Made by a program: the position numbers and the translations under genes
Notes under the pieces: generated by a model
Told to the model about the DNA's origin: nothing
Seen by the model: only the letters and a program-made list of their open reading frames with translations
Databases searched by the model: none
In this document: positions 12,503 to 22,588 of the stretch, one piece after another
Position numbering within the stretch: position 1 is the first letter of the stretch
Layout: each line of letters opens with the position of its first letter
Assembly (NCBI GenBank): GCA_018907035.1
Contig: JACCIC010000019.1
Location: 1,021,001-1,085,000, forward strand
Length of the DNA stretch: 64,000 bases
From: Sycobia sp. Sy_11
Lineage: Eukaryota > Arthropoda > Insecta > Hymenoptera > Epichrysomallidae
Direction: 5' to 3'

Positions 12503-13305
12503 GAGATCCATCCTTTATCGCTTCTTTTACGTATACACAAGTTCCTCTATATACGTATATATATGTATATGTATTTTTTTTTTTCGTTGTTGCGCCTTTA
12601 TTCGTCCCCTCTGATCCCCCCCCCCCACCCCCATTCTTCGAAAACCCTCAAACACGACAGTAGGAGAGATCGTTCCCTTTCATAGAATTTTTACTTGATA
12701 TCTGACAATAAATATATCTTATTTTTTTAAAATTTTAATAACGGATCATATGTATTTATATATTGCCAATTCTAATCGTACATTTGCAAGGGTAGTTACA
12801 TAAATGAGTAATTTTAATTTTTTCTTAGAGAGGATCTACGCGTGCCCCACGTATATTTAAGGACTCACCAACAAACACCAACCAACCCCTCTGCGACCTC
12901 TTGAGATCCCCTCGTACTTTCTCAGAGGTAGATTCGTTAAGAGATAAAAATAAAAAAAACAACTTCCATTGTTTCCAACAATTTGCAAAGAGCGACAACG
13001 GAGGTCGCTTCGTGCGAGACCGAGGAATCGACATACGTGCCTGTATCAAAGTATACGTTGAACACATTGGGAGTCCTAAACCGAATAGTGCGAGAGACGA
13101 ACCGGCGGGAGGGTGGGGGCAGAAAGGCAATAACACACATATTAAAACGAATAGAAAAGAGAGCGCTGCGCCGTTGCCCAGGGAGGGGCGTCGGGTTGTC
13201 GGGAGGGGCGGGGGGGGGAGGACTCCTCTGGAAATTTGGGTTGCCGGGGCATCGACCGTTTACGCAACGAGAGCGTGCTCGTGCGCGCATGCATTTACGA
13301 ACACA

Positions 13306-13338
<33 letters not shown>

Positions 13339-14069
13339 TGGGGCGCCCCTCTTTCTCCAACGCGCGCGCGGAGAGTGTCGCAATATAACGCGCGCGCGCG
13401 CGCGCGCAGCGAAAGTGGCCGCGAGAGCTCGAGAAAGTGTATATAATATTGCCGCCGTCGCGTTTCTCTTCTCCTCCTCCTTCACTCGCCCCCCTCCCCC
13501 CCTCTGCCCGACCCCGCGTCGTTGTCGCCGCTCCGATTTTCCATTATGCGTCCGCTCGTCGGGCGATCTCTCGTTATGATGCGCGAAAGGCTATACAGCG
13601 ACCTGGCGCTTTTCAAAATTGGATTCGCGAGCCTCGGAGAGTTTTTTATCTCCTCCCAAGAGTAAATGATCGTTTGTAGGGTCGACGTCGAATTTTTCAC
13701 GCATAGGTCAACCGCGACCCGTTTAACCGAGAGAAAAGGAATGATTAACGAACGGATGAAGACGAGAATTCGATATGTTTATTTTAATGTTCAAGCAATA
13801 TTTTAATTCAAACAATATCCCGGGTCCTTGCGACGCGACGGTCGCGCGTACTAACGATGTCGAAAGTTCGTATCGACCGGAGATCGATTGAAGATTCAGA
13901 ATCGACGCCGCGAACGGGTGGAAATCGCACTTGCCTCGTCAATTTGCGTAGATCAATTGATATTTTTAATGAGCAAAGGTAGAAAAAAGGTAAAAAAGGT
14001 AAAAGAATCGCTACGCCGATGTCTCTCCGCCTTCTAGATCTCTATCTCTCGTGCTATTTTTCTTGTGCA

Positions 14070-14140
<71 letters not shown>

Positions 14141-14936
14141 TGTACACGCGCGAGGTCAATAGTCGGTCGTTGCTCGAGCAGTACGCTCAACGAGCGCAAT
14201 CCGCGAGATATATATATATATACATATACTCGACGCGTGTTGCAAGTGGTTACCCCGCACGAGGAGAGTATATGTACATATATATACACAAGAGTATACC
14301 GCTATACGCGCCGGCGCCGCTACGTCCTCGCGCTTTTTCCTCCCCTCCCTGGCTCTTATCGCGACCTCCTACCCACCCACACCCCTCCCCGGAGCAAGCG
14401 CGAAATTCGCGGGGCCTGCCGTCTCGCTATACGTATGTGCCCCCACTTTTCGCGCGAGGTGTGTCCCCACTCCACCCCCCTCTCGCTCCCACTCTCTCTC
14501 TCTCCCGTGCTGTCCCGCCGCTCTGGCTCTCTCATCGCATCCGATGCACAGGTTTGCCACGGCCGTAGTCCGATCTCTATCCGCGCCACTCCCGTACGGT
14601 GGCGCCGCGCCGCGCGCCCAGCGCGACGGAGACCTCGCGAAGCTCCCACGGACGGTCTGGCCGTCTAGAGCGCGGCCCCTTCTACTGCGGCCGGGGCTCG
14701 CTCGATCGCCTCCATCTGTCTTTTTCTACTTGCGCACTCCGCCGTAGCCGCGTACTGGCGCGAGAGCATTTCGAATGGAACGCCGCCGCGCTCTCCGGGC
14801 TTGTCGAGCGTATGATACACTCGCCCTTCGGACGGCACCCGGCGCGGACGCGCGCGCTTCTCCGGCTAAGGATCGCCATATATATATATATACATCTATG
14901 TATATATGAATGCATGTGAGTGTATATATATATATA

Positions 14937-14977
<41 letters not shown>

Positions 14978-16599
14978 ATTTTATATATATTGTACATGAC
15001 AGAACTATGACGCGCTTCTCTTATACAACGGTAATTTTTGTTCGGTGAACGACTAAACTCGGCGATGGATTGCGAATGGTTGTAAATCGTCTGTTCTATA
15101 TTAATTCTATGCGCGTGCATTATTTTCTTTTTATTTTCGAACAAGGTTATAACTTTTCGCGATTGCCAAATTTTTGTTTCGTTTTATAGTGCAATCGGCG
15201 TGTTTCCTTTATTGTTCTTACATCATTCCTCTCAATCTAAAGTACTTCTAAACTCTAAAAATCAATCAAACAAAAAGATTTAACGTCGCAACAGTATTAT
15301 TTGAAGTACAATCAATTAATTGTATAGATATTTAGGCCACATTATCAGTGAAAGACTATTTTTATTGACTATATACATGTATACAACTTTTTAATTAATT
15401 ATCCTCTTCTATATTGAGCTTGAGAATGCAGATTTCTGAATGTCGTATTTTAATTATGATAATCACTAAAAATAGAAAGGCAATGGCCTAGCGTCAAGGG
15501 AAGCATTGTGAGTAATAACGAAGCTTACTCGCTAACTACAAATGGTAGAGAAATTAAGAAAAAATGAAATGGATGCATATAATGAACCATATAGACATAT
15601 GGATGAAAGTCCCCCGCATAAGGGCGAAATAAAGCACAAAGCCCGTACGAGCTCGTTTATTCTTTACTATAGAGGTCGTGCGTATGTACGCACGACACAC
15701 CCACATAATGACGCACACAGAAACAAAATAACAAACGCATACACTCGAGACGCTAATAGAGAGAGAGTGAGAAAGAAATGTGCCCGAGTCCCGAGCGCTA
15801 TACAGCGTACGGCTATCGTTGAAACCAAGTTCAAGGCCAGAGGCTTGACGCGGCGCAAAGGCCACTATCGCTATAGCTCGCCTCCCTCCCTTCCTTCCGC
15901 GCTTCCACTCTTTCCGCTCTATCTCTGTCGCTCTCCTTCGGTCTCCTCCTCGCGCACGCGCGTACGCACACGTTAAAACCAAAGAGCCGCTGGTGTATAT
16001 ATATATATATATATATATATATTACATATATACATACATAAGTGCGTACGAGTATGTGCACGTGTACGATCCACACAAAGCGGTCGGTCATGTATGCGTG
16101 TGCCACAGATCGACACGCGCGCGGGAGCGGCGCATGTGTGCGCGCGCAGAGAGCGCGACGCAGCACGCGCGCGCCGATGCCCCGATGCCGTCGCCGCCGC
16201 GCGCGCAGCCGTTCCTCCGCGCGGTGGGGATCGACGCTCGGGGCGCGGGGCGGCCGGGGGGTGGGGGAATCGTCGGCGGGTGGAGGGAGAAGGCAGAGAG
16301 CACACGGGGCATCGTCGATGCGGCGGCGGCGGCGGCGGCGGCGGCATCGGCGGTGCCGCGGCGGTTTAGCGTGGCGGTGGGGCGGGAGGGGGGGGGGCGG
16401 CTGTTGAACGCGGCCCCGCGGAATGTCACTCAGTCGGCGGTGATGCTGTCTCGCGCGAGCACGCTCCCGATGTACTGCTACTACCGCTACTACACTACTA
16501 CTACTGCTACTACTACTATTATTACTACAACGCGTCGAAAGTACTCTCCGACGCGCAGTGATCTCCAATACAGACGCGGTGATTGTACGGCACGTCGCG
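12503..16599. other. Intronic DNA between zinc-finger-2 and D-type exons
   Basis: Holds (CA)n 13311-13339, alternating CG at 13388-13407, (TA)n 14073-14113 running straight into (TATG)n 14111-14143, (TA)n 14941-14967 and 15995-16023, (GGC)n 16319-16345 and the CTA tract 16473-16528. GC-rich patches are at 13080-13680, 14290-14870 and 15880-16450. Unique AT-rich DNA spans 15000-15660. No gene recognised. Confidence 0.7.
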
Positions 16600-17136
16600 G
16601 ATAGTTATATACAGTGACTAATTGTTCGTTTGTTGATAATAAAAAAAAAAAAAGAAAGAAAAAGAAGAAGAAATAATCGAGAATAGCCGAACGTAAAGCG
16701 TAAAGTGCCGGTTCGGCTGCCTGTAGTTTGGTGTCTCTCTTTCGGTCTTTGTGCTTGTGTGTCTGTGAGAAAAGTTGCCTTACACCTCGGCAAATTATCG
16801 ATAAGGAAGAGGATCCGATCGATTCGTTTAGCCGGGTGGATAAAAACAGTGCAAAGTTTTGTTGAGCGAAACAAAAAAAAGAAAGAAAAAAAAAGAAAGA
16901 AAGAAATACAAGTAACCTCGATCGTGCGTCGGTGAACGAGGATCGCGGGTGTGAAAGGGGAAAAAGCGTTAAGAATTCGCGGCCCCTCGACCCTCACGAG
17001 GGCCGGCGGCTGTGGCGAAGGTGGCGACGATTCGCGGGTCGCGCTTGGGCCTCGCGACGACTTATTCGTGCGACCCGTGCCCGACAAGGCCGCCAAGATT
17101 TCACCGAAATTCGATAAGCAGCTCCTGCCCATCGTC
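16600..17136 (+). other. Probable 5' UTR / promoter-proximal DNA of the E75D transcript
   Basis: The DNA before ATG 17137 is GC-rich from about 16920 and open in the ATG frame from 16936 (TGA at 16933). It contains A-rich stretches (16639-16675 and 16871-16905). A TATA-like ttatatac lies at 16605-16612 and an arthropod initiator-like TCAGTC at 16430-16435; neither is well placed enough to call a start site. A trinucleotide CTA/ACT tract runs 16473-16528. How far the transcript extends upstream cannot be read from the sequence. Confidence 0.4.
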
Positions 17137-17200
17137 ATGGGGGACGAGCTGCCGATACTGAAGGGAATACTCAACGGAGTGGTCAATTATCACAATGCAC
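17137..17200 (+). CDS. E75: E75D-type alternative first coding exon (no zinc fingers)
   Basis: ATG 17137 opens a 21-residue peptide, MGDELPILKGILNGVVNYHN followed by A, ending at a gtacgt donor (17201) in phase 1. Spliced to 18396 the split codon is CCC, giving NYHNA-P-VRFGRVPK. From memory this closely matches the N-terminus of the Drosophila E75 isoform that begins MGEELPILKG and has no DNA-binding domain. The start context is good (G at -3 and G at +4). The same frame is open upstream back to a TGA at 16933 but has no other ATG. The product would be about 912 aa with hinge, ligand-binding domain and F region only. The exon sits inside the intron downstream of the zinc-finger exon, so it needs its own promoter. 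Confidence 0.9.
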
Positions 17201-17206
17201 GTACGT
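17201..17206 (+). other. 5' splice site after the D-type first exon
   Basis: Sequence is ..gcac|gtacgt. It pairs with the same acceptor before 18396 and yields NYHNAPVRFG, giving a 1.2-kb intron (17201-18395). Confidence 0.9.
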
Positions 17207-17259
17207 GTCGAATCCGGCCCGGCTTCGTCTTCCTTTCTCCTTCTCTCTTTTCTCTCGCG

Positions 17260-17302
<43 letters not shown>

Positions 17303-17504
17303 GCGCGCTCTCTTTCTCTCTCTCCCTTTCACATTACCATATAGGCGGGTTCAACGACCTCTCGCGAGAGTTCGCGCCATGGCGAGCTCAAGAGTGACCC
17401 TTACATATATATATATATTCAGTGTTCTTCATATAGCCAAGCCACGTGGATTCGTGAGAGATTCGCGATGAGCGGCTCTCACGCTTTCTATATGCACTTT
17501 TGTG

Positions 17505-17562
<58 letters not shown>

Positions 17563-18390
17563 GTACGCTATTATATAGGTGACACTTTCGTTTGCTGGCA
17601 CGCGCTCGCGCTGGCGCAGCCGCGACGAGAAAGTAAACCGCGCTCTCTCGACTCTCACTTTCTCTTTCGGGAGAGCGGCGGCCACCGACTCCTCTCTCCT
17701 CCCGCGACCCCTCGCCCCCTCACCCACCCCTCTCTTCCCCCTTCACTGCGAGCGAGAGTTCGCGAGAGTACGCTGCATTTCATTGACATTTACGCGCCTT
17801 TGCTCAAATAGGAAAAAGAAAAGACAAACAAACAAACAAACAAACAAATAAAACAAACTAACTAACGAAACACCTTCGTCGGCGTATGATAAAAGGACTT
17901 TCGCCGTGGCGAATAGTCGCGCGTACTACTCGCACGCCCACTTGGCATACCCAGTTGCGCTTTGCTACAAATTAACTTCATATTCATTTTCTTAAACTGA
18001 ATAATTTTGTTATCCCTCGTTAGTGCCTCTCAATTCCTTCGTCGCTCTACAACGTAGTTTCTTAACGCCATCGACGATGACGAACTTATAGCCAAGACAG
18101 AATTTGTCCCGGGGGGCGGATTAGATTTTCGCTTAGATCACCGAAAGTACGACATTATTTACGCACGCGTATCAGCACCCAAACCAAATTGTCCCACTTT
18201 CCACCATTTGTCCATTCTGTTTTATTTTATTTAATTATTTATTTGTTTATTTATTTTTTTTATTAATTTTTTTCTTTTTTTACTTTTGGTACTTTCGTTT
18301 TTCATTTACATACTCACCATTGTACCACGATAACCCACGCTCGACACCCGGCAATATTTAAACGGGAACGATATCCCTGCTTTTCTCTGT
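17207..18390. other. Intron downstream of the D-type exon
   Basis: Contains (CT)n 17265-17297 and (TA)n 17507-17560, a (CAAA)n run 17824-17850 and a T-rich tract 18220-18300 before the acceptor at 18395. Confidence 0.8.
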
Positions 18391-18395
18391 TACAG

Positions 18396-18637
18396 CCGTG
18401 CGATTCGGTCGTGTGCCGAAGCGCGAGAAGGCCAGGATCCTGGCAGCCATGCAGCAGAGCTCGCACAGCCGATCCCAGGAGAAGGCCGTGGCCGCCGAGC
18501 TCGAGGACGAGCAACGCCTCCTCGCGACGGTGGTGCGCGCCCACCTGGACACCTGCGACTTCACCCGCGACAAGGTCGCGCCGGTGCTCGCGCGAGCGCG
18601 CGAGACGCCCAATTACACGGCCTGCCCGCCCACCCTG
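18396..18637 (+). CDS. E75: E75 hinge and start of ligand-binding domain exon
   Basis: This 242-nt exon encodes VRFGRVPKREKARILAAMQQ followed by a Gln/Ser-rich hinge, EDEQRLLATVVRAHLDTCDF and ending ACPPTL. The opening is the C-terminal extension and hinge typical of E75. Acceptor is ctgttacag before 18396 (phase 1) and donor gtaagc at 18638 (phase 0). It is shared by every isoform, because both the zinc-finger exon (12496) and the D-type exon (17200) end in phase 1 and fit here. The His in RAHLDTCDF (about codon 49 of the exon) is probably the counterpart of one of the two heme-ligand histidines of Drosophila E75; that mapping is from memory and should be checked by alignment. Confidence 0.97.
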
Positions 18638-19307
18638 GTAAGCATCGCCTTCGATCATTATACTTTATCAGTTTCGATTAGAATACGGGGCAACAAAAAA
18701 AAAAAAATAACAAAAAACAAACCGAATACAACTGAAAAACAGCTACGTATATTATTACGCTCGCCTCGTTGCCGCGATTTATCATTTCTTCTATTTTCGA
18801 TCTTTTTTTCTTCTTCTACTTGTTTTGTCGTTTCTCGTCTCTTCCCCTTCCCCGTTATTTACGGAAACTAGAGGAACCGAATGACCTCGCGAGCGAGCGA
18901 GCGAGCGCGCGCGCGCATCTAATATAACGTAGCCGCGCTCTGCTGCATGCGCCGCGCTCACAGTCAGGAAGCAATAATAACCGCCGCGCGTTTTAGTGAC
19001 GCCACGCGCGCGAACGTCTCTCAAGGTCCGCATTATACGCGACGTGGCGTGTCATCTCGCGTGAGCTCTAGCTTAGCCATTCGATACATATGAATATCCG
19101 CGTGACGCACGCGACAGCCAGCTTTCGTTAGCGTTTGCCGCGTAAATCCAGTAACGGGAACATGAAAACGCGATCGGGCTAATCGTACGTACAAAAGCAA
19201 ATAATTAAAAAAAAAAAATGGAAAATCAAAAAAAAATATCAGCGACTTTCGACGAACTCGACTAACCTGGACCCGTTCTTTTTTTTTTTCTCCCCTCGTT
19301 GTTACAG
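18638..19307 (+). other. Intron splitting the E75 ligand-binding domain
   Basis: The donor is gtaagc and the acceptor gttacag follows a long pyrimidine run (19275-19300). It is 670 nt in phase 0. It holds A-rich runs near 18695-18720 and 19207-19235, and a (GAGC)/(GC) alternating tract at about 18890-18917. No gene seen inside. Confidence 0.92.
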
Positions 19308-21740
19308 GCGTGCCCGCTGAATCCAAATCCTCAGCCCCTCACCGGCCAGCAAGAGCTCTTGCAGGACTTCTCGAAGAGGTTCTCGCCGGCGATCCGCGGC
19401 GTCGTCGAGTTCGCCAAGCGCATACCGGGCTTCAGCCTGCTCGCGCAGGACGACCAGGTGACCCTGCTCAAGGCCGGCGTGTTCGAGGTACTGCTCGTGC
19501 GACTGGCGTGCATGTTCGACGCCCAGACGAACAGCATGATCTGCCTGAACGGTCAGGTGCTCAAGCGCGAGTCGATACACAACAGCAGCAACGCCCGCTT
19601 CCTCATGGACTCGATGTTCGACTTCGCCGAGCGCGTCAATTCCCTGCGGCTGTCCGACGCGGAGCTCGGCCTCTTCTGCTCCGTGGTCGTGATCGCCAGC
19701 GACAGGCCCGGCCTGCGCAATACCGAGCTCGTCGAGAGGATGCACAACAAGCTCCAGAACGCCCTGCAAACCGTGCTCGCCCAGAATCATCCCCAGCAGC
19801 CGGACATTCTCCACGAGCTCCTCAAGAAGATACCCGATCTCAGAACCCTCAACACCCTGCACTCGGAGAAGCTGCTGGCCTTCAAGATGACCGAGCAGCA
19901 GCAGCAGCTGCAGGCTCAGCAAGCCCAGCAACAGGCGCAGCAACAGCAGCAAGCCCAGCAACAGCAACAAGCCCAGCAACAGCAGCAGCAAGCCCAGCAA
20001 CAGCAGCAGTGGCCAATGGAAGAGGAGCCCGTCGCGTCCTGGGGCTCGACCTCCGACGTCACCATGGACGAGGCCGTCAAGAGCCCCCTCGGCAGCGTCT
20101 CCAGCACCGAGAGCACCTGCAGCGGCGAGGTCGCCTCCCTCACCGAGTATCACCACGTCGCCCCGCTCGTCGCCGGCCATCACGCCTCGAGCGCGCCCCT
20201 CCTCGCGGCGACGCTCGCCGGGGGCCTCTGCCCCCATCGGCGGAGGGCCAACTCCGGCAGCACGAGCTCCGGCGACGACGAGCTCCACCGGGCGAGCCTG
20301 AGCAAGACGCCCCAGCCGCCCCAGTGCCCGCGCTTCCGCAAGCTCGACTCGCCGAGCGACAGCGGCATCGAGTCCGGCACCGAGAAGCCCGACAAGCCCG
20401 CGAGCAGCAGTAGCGCGAGCAGCGCGCCGACCAGCGTCTGCTCGAGCCCGCGCTCCGAGGACAAGGAGGTGGAGGACATGCCGGTGCTGAAGCGCGTGCT
20501 GCAGGCGCCGCCGCTCTACGACACCAACTCCCTCATGGACGAGGCGTACAAGCCGCACAAGAAGTTCCGCGCCCTCAGGCAGAAGGACAGCGCGGAGGCC
20601 GAGCCCGCGGTGAGCGCGAGTCCGCCCCAGCAACAGCAACAACAGCAGCAACAGCAGCAGCAACATTACGGCAACCACCACAACCATCTCGGTCACGGTA
20701 GCCACGCTCAGCAGCAGACTCAGTCGCAGCTGCACCTGCACCTGACCTCGCCACCGGCGAGGAGTCCATCCTCGCTGGCGCAGCAGATCGCCCAGCAGCA
20801 GCAGCAGCAACAGCAACAGCACTATCAGCAACAGCAACAGCAGCAAACGACGCCGACGGCCTCCGTCCCGACGACGACGCTACAGTCGGCGCTGCAGGGC
20901 GGACAGTGCCCGCAGGCGGCGAGCCTGCTCAGCAGCAGGCACTCCACCCTGGCCAAGAGCCTCATGGAGAGCCCGCGCATGACCGCCGAGCAGCTCAAGC
21001 GCACGGACATCATTCACAATTACATAATGCGCGGCGAGGCGAGCGCGGCGGCGGCCGCGGCCGCGGCCTCCTCCTCGCCCAGGCTCGCGTCGCCCCTCGC
21101 GTCCGCGTGCTCGCCCTCGCCCGCCGAGCAGTGCGCCTCGACGACGACGATCACCACCGCTCGCTCGTCGCCCGTCCACCACCACCATCACCACCAACAG
21201 CAGCAACAGCAACAACACCACCACCAACAGCAGCAACAGCAACAACACCACCACAACCACCACCTTCAGCAGCAGCAGCAGCAGCAAGGATCTCAGGGGG
21301 GACTGCTCCAGTGCGCGGCGCAGTCGAGCTACGCGCAGCAGCAGAGGTGGTCCACGACGTCCGTGATCACGACGACGACGGGCGCCCGACAGCAGCAGCA
21401 GCAGCAGCAGCAACAGCAGTCCTCGTCCCAGGACTACCTCGTGGCAGGGAGCAGCGGCTCGTCGCTCTCGCCCGCCTCGTCGCCCAGGTACCTCTCGGCC
21501 GCGGCGACGAGCAGCACGAGTCCCAGGCCGGCGTCGAGCGGCAGCGCCGCGAGCATCGTCCTGCCCGGCTGCCCGAGCGCAGCCGCCGCAGCCGCCTCTG
21601 CCGGCGGCAACATGGTCAAGCTCCAGCTGGACATCGCCGACAGCCAGCAGCCCCTCAATCTATCGAAGAAGTCGCCGTCCCCGTCGCCGAGGCCGCTCAT
21701 GCAGGGCGGCGCGTGCAAGGCCCTCTCGCTCGAGGCGTAG
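19308..21740 (+). CDS. E75: E75 terminal coding exon: ligand-binding domain and F region
   Basis: The exon begins after gttacag with ACPLNPNPQ and ends at TAG 21738-21740 after SLEA (810 codons). Residues about 1-195 are the rest of the ligand-binding domain, with the nuclear-receptor signature FAKRIPGF...DDQVTLLKAG near residues 37-60 and NTLHSEKLLAF near residue 182-192. The His of TLHSEK (codon 19860-19862) corresponds to the helix-11 heme-ligand position of the E75/Rev-erb group. Residues about 196-235 are Gln-rich with single Ala interruptions. The F region (about 236-810) keeps short islands that I recognise from Drosophila E75: SPLGSVSSTES, SAPLLAATL, KLDSPSDSGIESG, MPVLKRVLQAPPLYDTN (20478), LAKSLMESPRM and LQLDIADSQQPLNLSKK. 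PLNLS (21651-21665) resembles a CtBP corepressor-binding motif. Between islands lie polyGln, polyAla and His/Gln tracts. The antisense strand is also open for over 500 codons because of the codon bias; I treat that as a shadow. Confidence 0.97.
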   Translation, partial: ACPLNPNPQPLTGQQELLQDFSKRFSPAIRGVVEFAKRIPGFSLLAQDDQVTLLKAGVFEVLLVRLACMFDAQTNSMICLNGQVLKRESIHNSSNARFLMDSMFDFAERVNSLRLSDAELGLFCSVVVIASDRPGLRNTELVERMHNKLQNALQTVLAQNHPQQPDILHELLKKIPDLRTLNTLHSEKLLAFKMTEQQQQLQAQQAQQQAQQQQQAQQQQQAQQQQQQAQQQQQWPMEEEPVASWGSTSDVTMDEAVKSPLGSVSSTESTCSGEVASLTEYHHVAPLVAGHHASSAPLLAATLAGGLCPHRRRANSGSTSSGDDELHRASLSKTPQPPQCPRFRKLDSPSDSGIESGTEKPDKPASSSSASSAPTSVCSSPRSEDKEVEDMPVLKRVLQAPPLYDTNSLMDEAYKPHKKFRALRQKDSAEAEPAVSASPPQQQQQQQQQQQQHYGNHHNHLGHGSHAQQQTQSQLHLHLTSPPARSPSSLAQQIAQQQQQQQQQHYQQQQQQQTTPTASVPTTTLQSALQGGQCPQAASLLSSRHSTLAKSLMESPRMTAEQLKRTDIIHNYIMRGEASAAAAAAAASSSPRLASPLASACSPSPAEQCASTTTITTARSSPVHHHHHHQQQQQQQHHHQQQQQQQHHHNHHLQQQQQQQGSQGGLLQCAAQSSYAQQQRWSTTSVITTTTGARQQQQQQQQQQSSSQDYLVAGSSGSSLSPASSPRYLSAAATSSTSPRPASSGSAASIVLPGCPSAAAAAASAGGNMVKLQLDIADSQQPLNLSKKSPSPSPRPLMQGGACKALSLEA
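19896..20012 (+). repeat. CAG/CAA tract coding Gln-rich linker after the ligand-binding domain
   Basis: Mixed cag/caa codons interrupted by gcc/gcg give blocks of 3-6 Gln separated by single Ala. It follows TEQQQQ directly after the last ligand-binding-domain helix. The regular Q(n)A period looks like tandem expansion of a short unit and is likely to vary in length between individuals. Confidence 0.9.
20626..20850 (+). repeat. Two polyglutamine blocks in the E75 F region
   Basis: Gln runs are coded by mixed cag/caa at about 20626-20664 and 20790-20846, separated by an Asn/His/Gly-rich stretch and the conserved island SQLHLHLTSPPARSPS. The mix of synonymous codons argues for an old tract rather than a recent pure CAG expansion. 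Confidence 0.9.
21038..21425 (+). repeat. PolyAla, His/Gln and polyGln tracts near the E75 C-terminus
   Basis: A GC-only polyAla run (about 21044-21069) precedes Ser/Pro-rich sequence. A His-rich and Gln-rich alternation (about 21178-21290) has a near-repeated internal unit cagcagcaacagcaacaaca at 21199 and 21230. A further polyGln run spans about 21391-21420. The conserved island RWSTTSVITTTTGA lies between the last two. Confidence 0.85.
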
Positions 21741-22390
21741 TGCTGCGACGACGGGAGCGAAGGTAGTTGTGGTGATGGTGGTGCTCTCTCGCGGTGAATA
21801 CGCGCGTGTACTACTTGCGTACGCGGTGATACTGACGATGACATTTTACTTTACTTTTTTTTTTTTCGTTAACGTTGACGATGGTGGGTTGGTGACGGTG
21901 GTGATACGGTACACAGTGTTGAAGAAGACAAAAAAAAAACAAACAAACAAAGAAACAATTAAACAAACAAACGAAGAAAGCAAAAAAATCAGCCAAGCCA
22001 AGCCAGCCAGCCAGCCGCCAGCCCGTCCCTGTGATTCGATGGCGCGCTCACGAGGTGTTGTTGTATATATATTATATAGTAAAGCACGACACGTAATTTT
22101 ATTCGCTCCGCGTGTGTCTGCGCCTCCTTGTGTATCTGTGTATTTAAACATTAATGGTCCAACGTAAAGATATATTTCCAAATGGGCCACATTCGATTTT
22201 TCTTCTCTATTACTCTACTATACGATACTACTTTTTTCTCCTTGTTTCTCTGTTTTTTTTCTTCTTTTTTTTTTTTTTTAATATCCGCCATTTGAAAAAT
22301 GGGTACGACGTGTGCAGGCGAGAGTGTGTGTGTGTGTATATATATGGCTTTTCGCGTAAATTATTTTCTCTCGGAAGATCACTCGCGTCG

Positions 22391-22440
<50 letters not shown>

Positions 22441-22582
22441 CTTCTTCTTTTCTATAGCCGTGTGTGTACGTGTATGTACGTGGATGTTTTTATGTATAAT
22501 GTATGTATCGGGCCAATCGGACATTATCGAAGGAGAGGAGGAAGAATAATGAGGATGATGATGATGACGGTGATGTGATGCG

Positions 22583-22588
22583 AATAAA
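22583..22588 (+). terminator. Candidate proximal polyadenylation signal of E75
   Basis: Canonical AATAAA in an ATA/AAT-rich setting about 843 nt after the stop codon. No clear GT-rich downstream element. Confidence 0.45.

Noticed and set aside
15831..15839. FTZ-F1-type site tcaaggcca (also ccaaggtca at 39816)
   Set aside because: The degenerate 9-mer is expected about four times in a window of this size by chance.
19302..20846. 514-codon antisense open frame across the E75 last exon
   Set aside because: It mirrors the biased GC-rich codons and CAG repeats of the real exon, and has only Leu/Arg-rich low-complexity sequence.
20906..21766. 286-codon frame in another plus frame of the E75 exon
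   Set aside because: Out-of-frame shadow of the Gln/His/Ala tracts; the true frame carries the conserved E75 islands.
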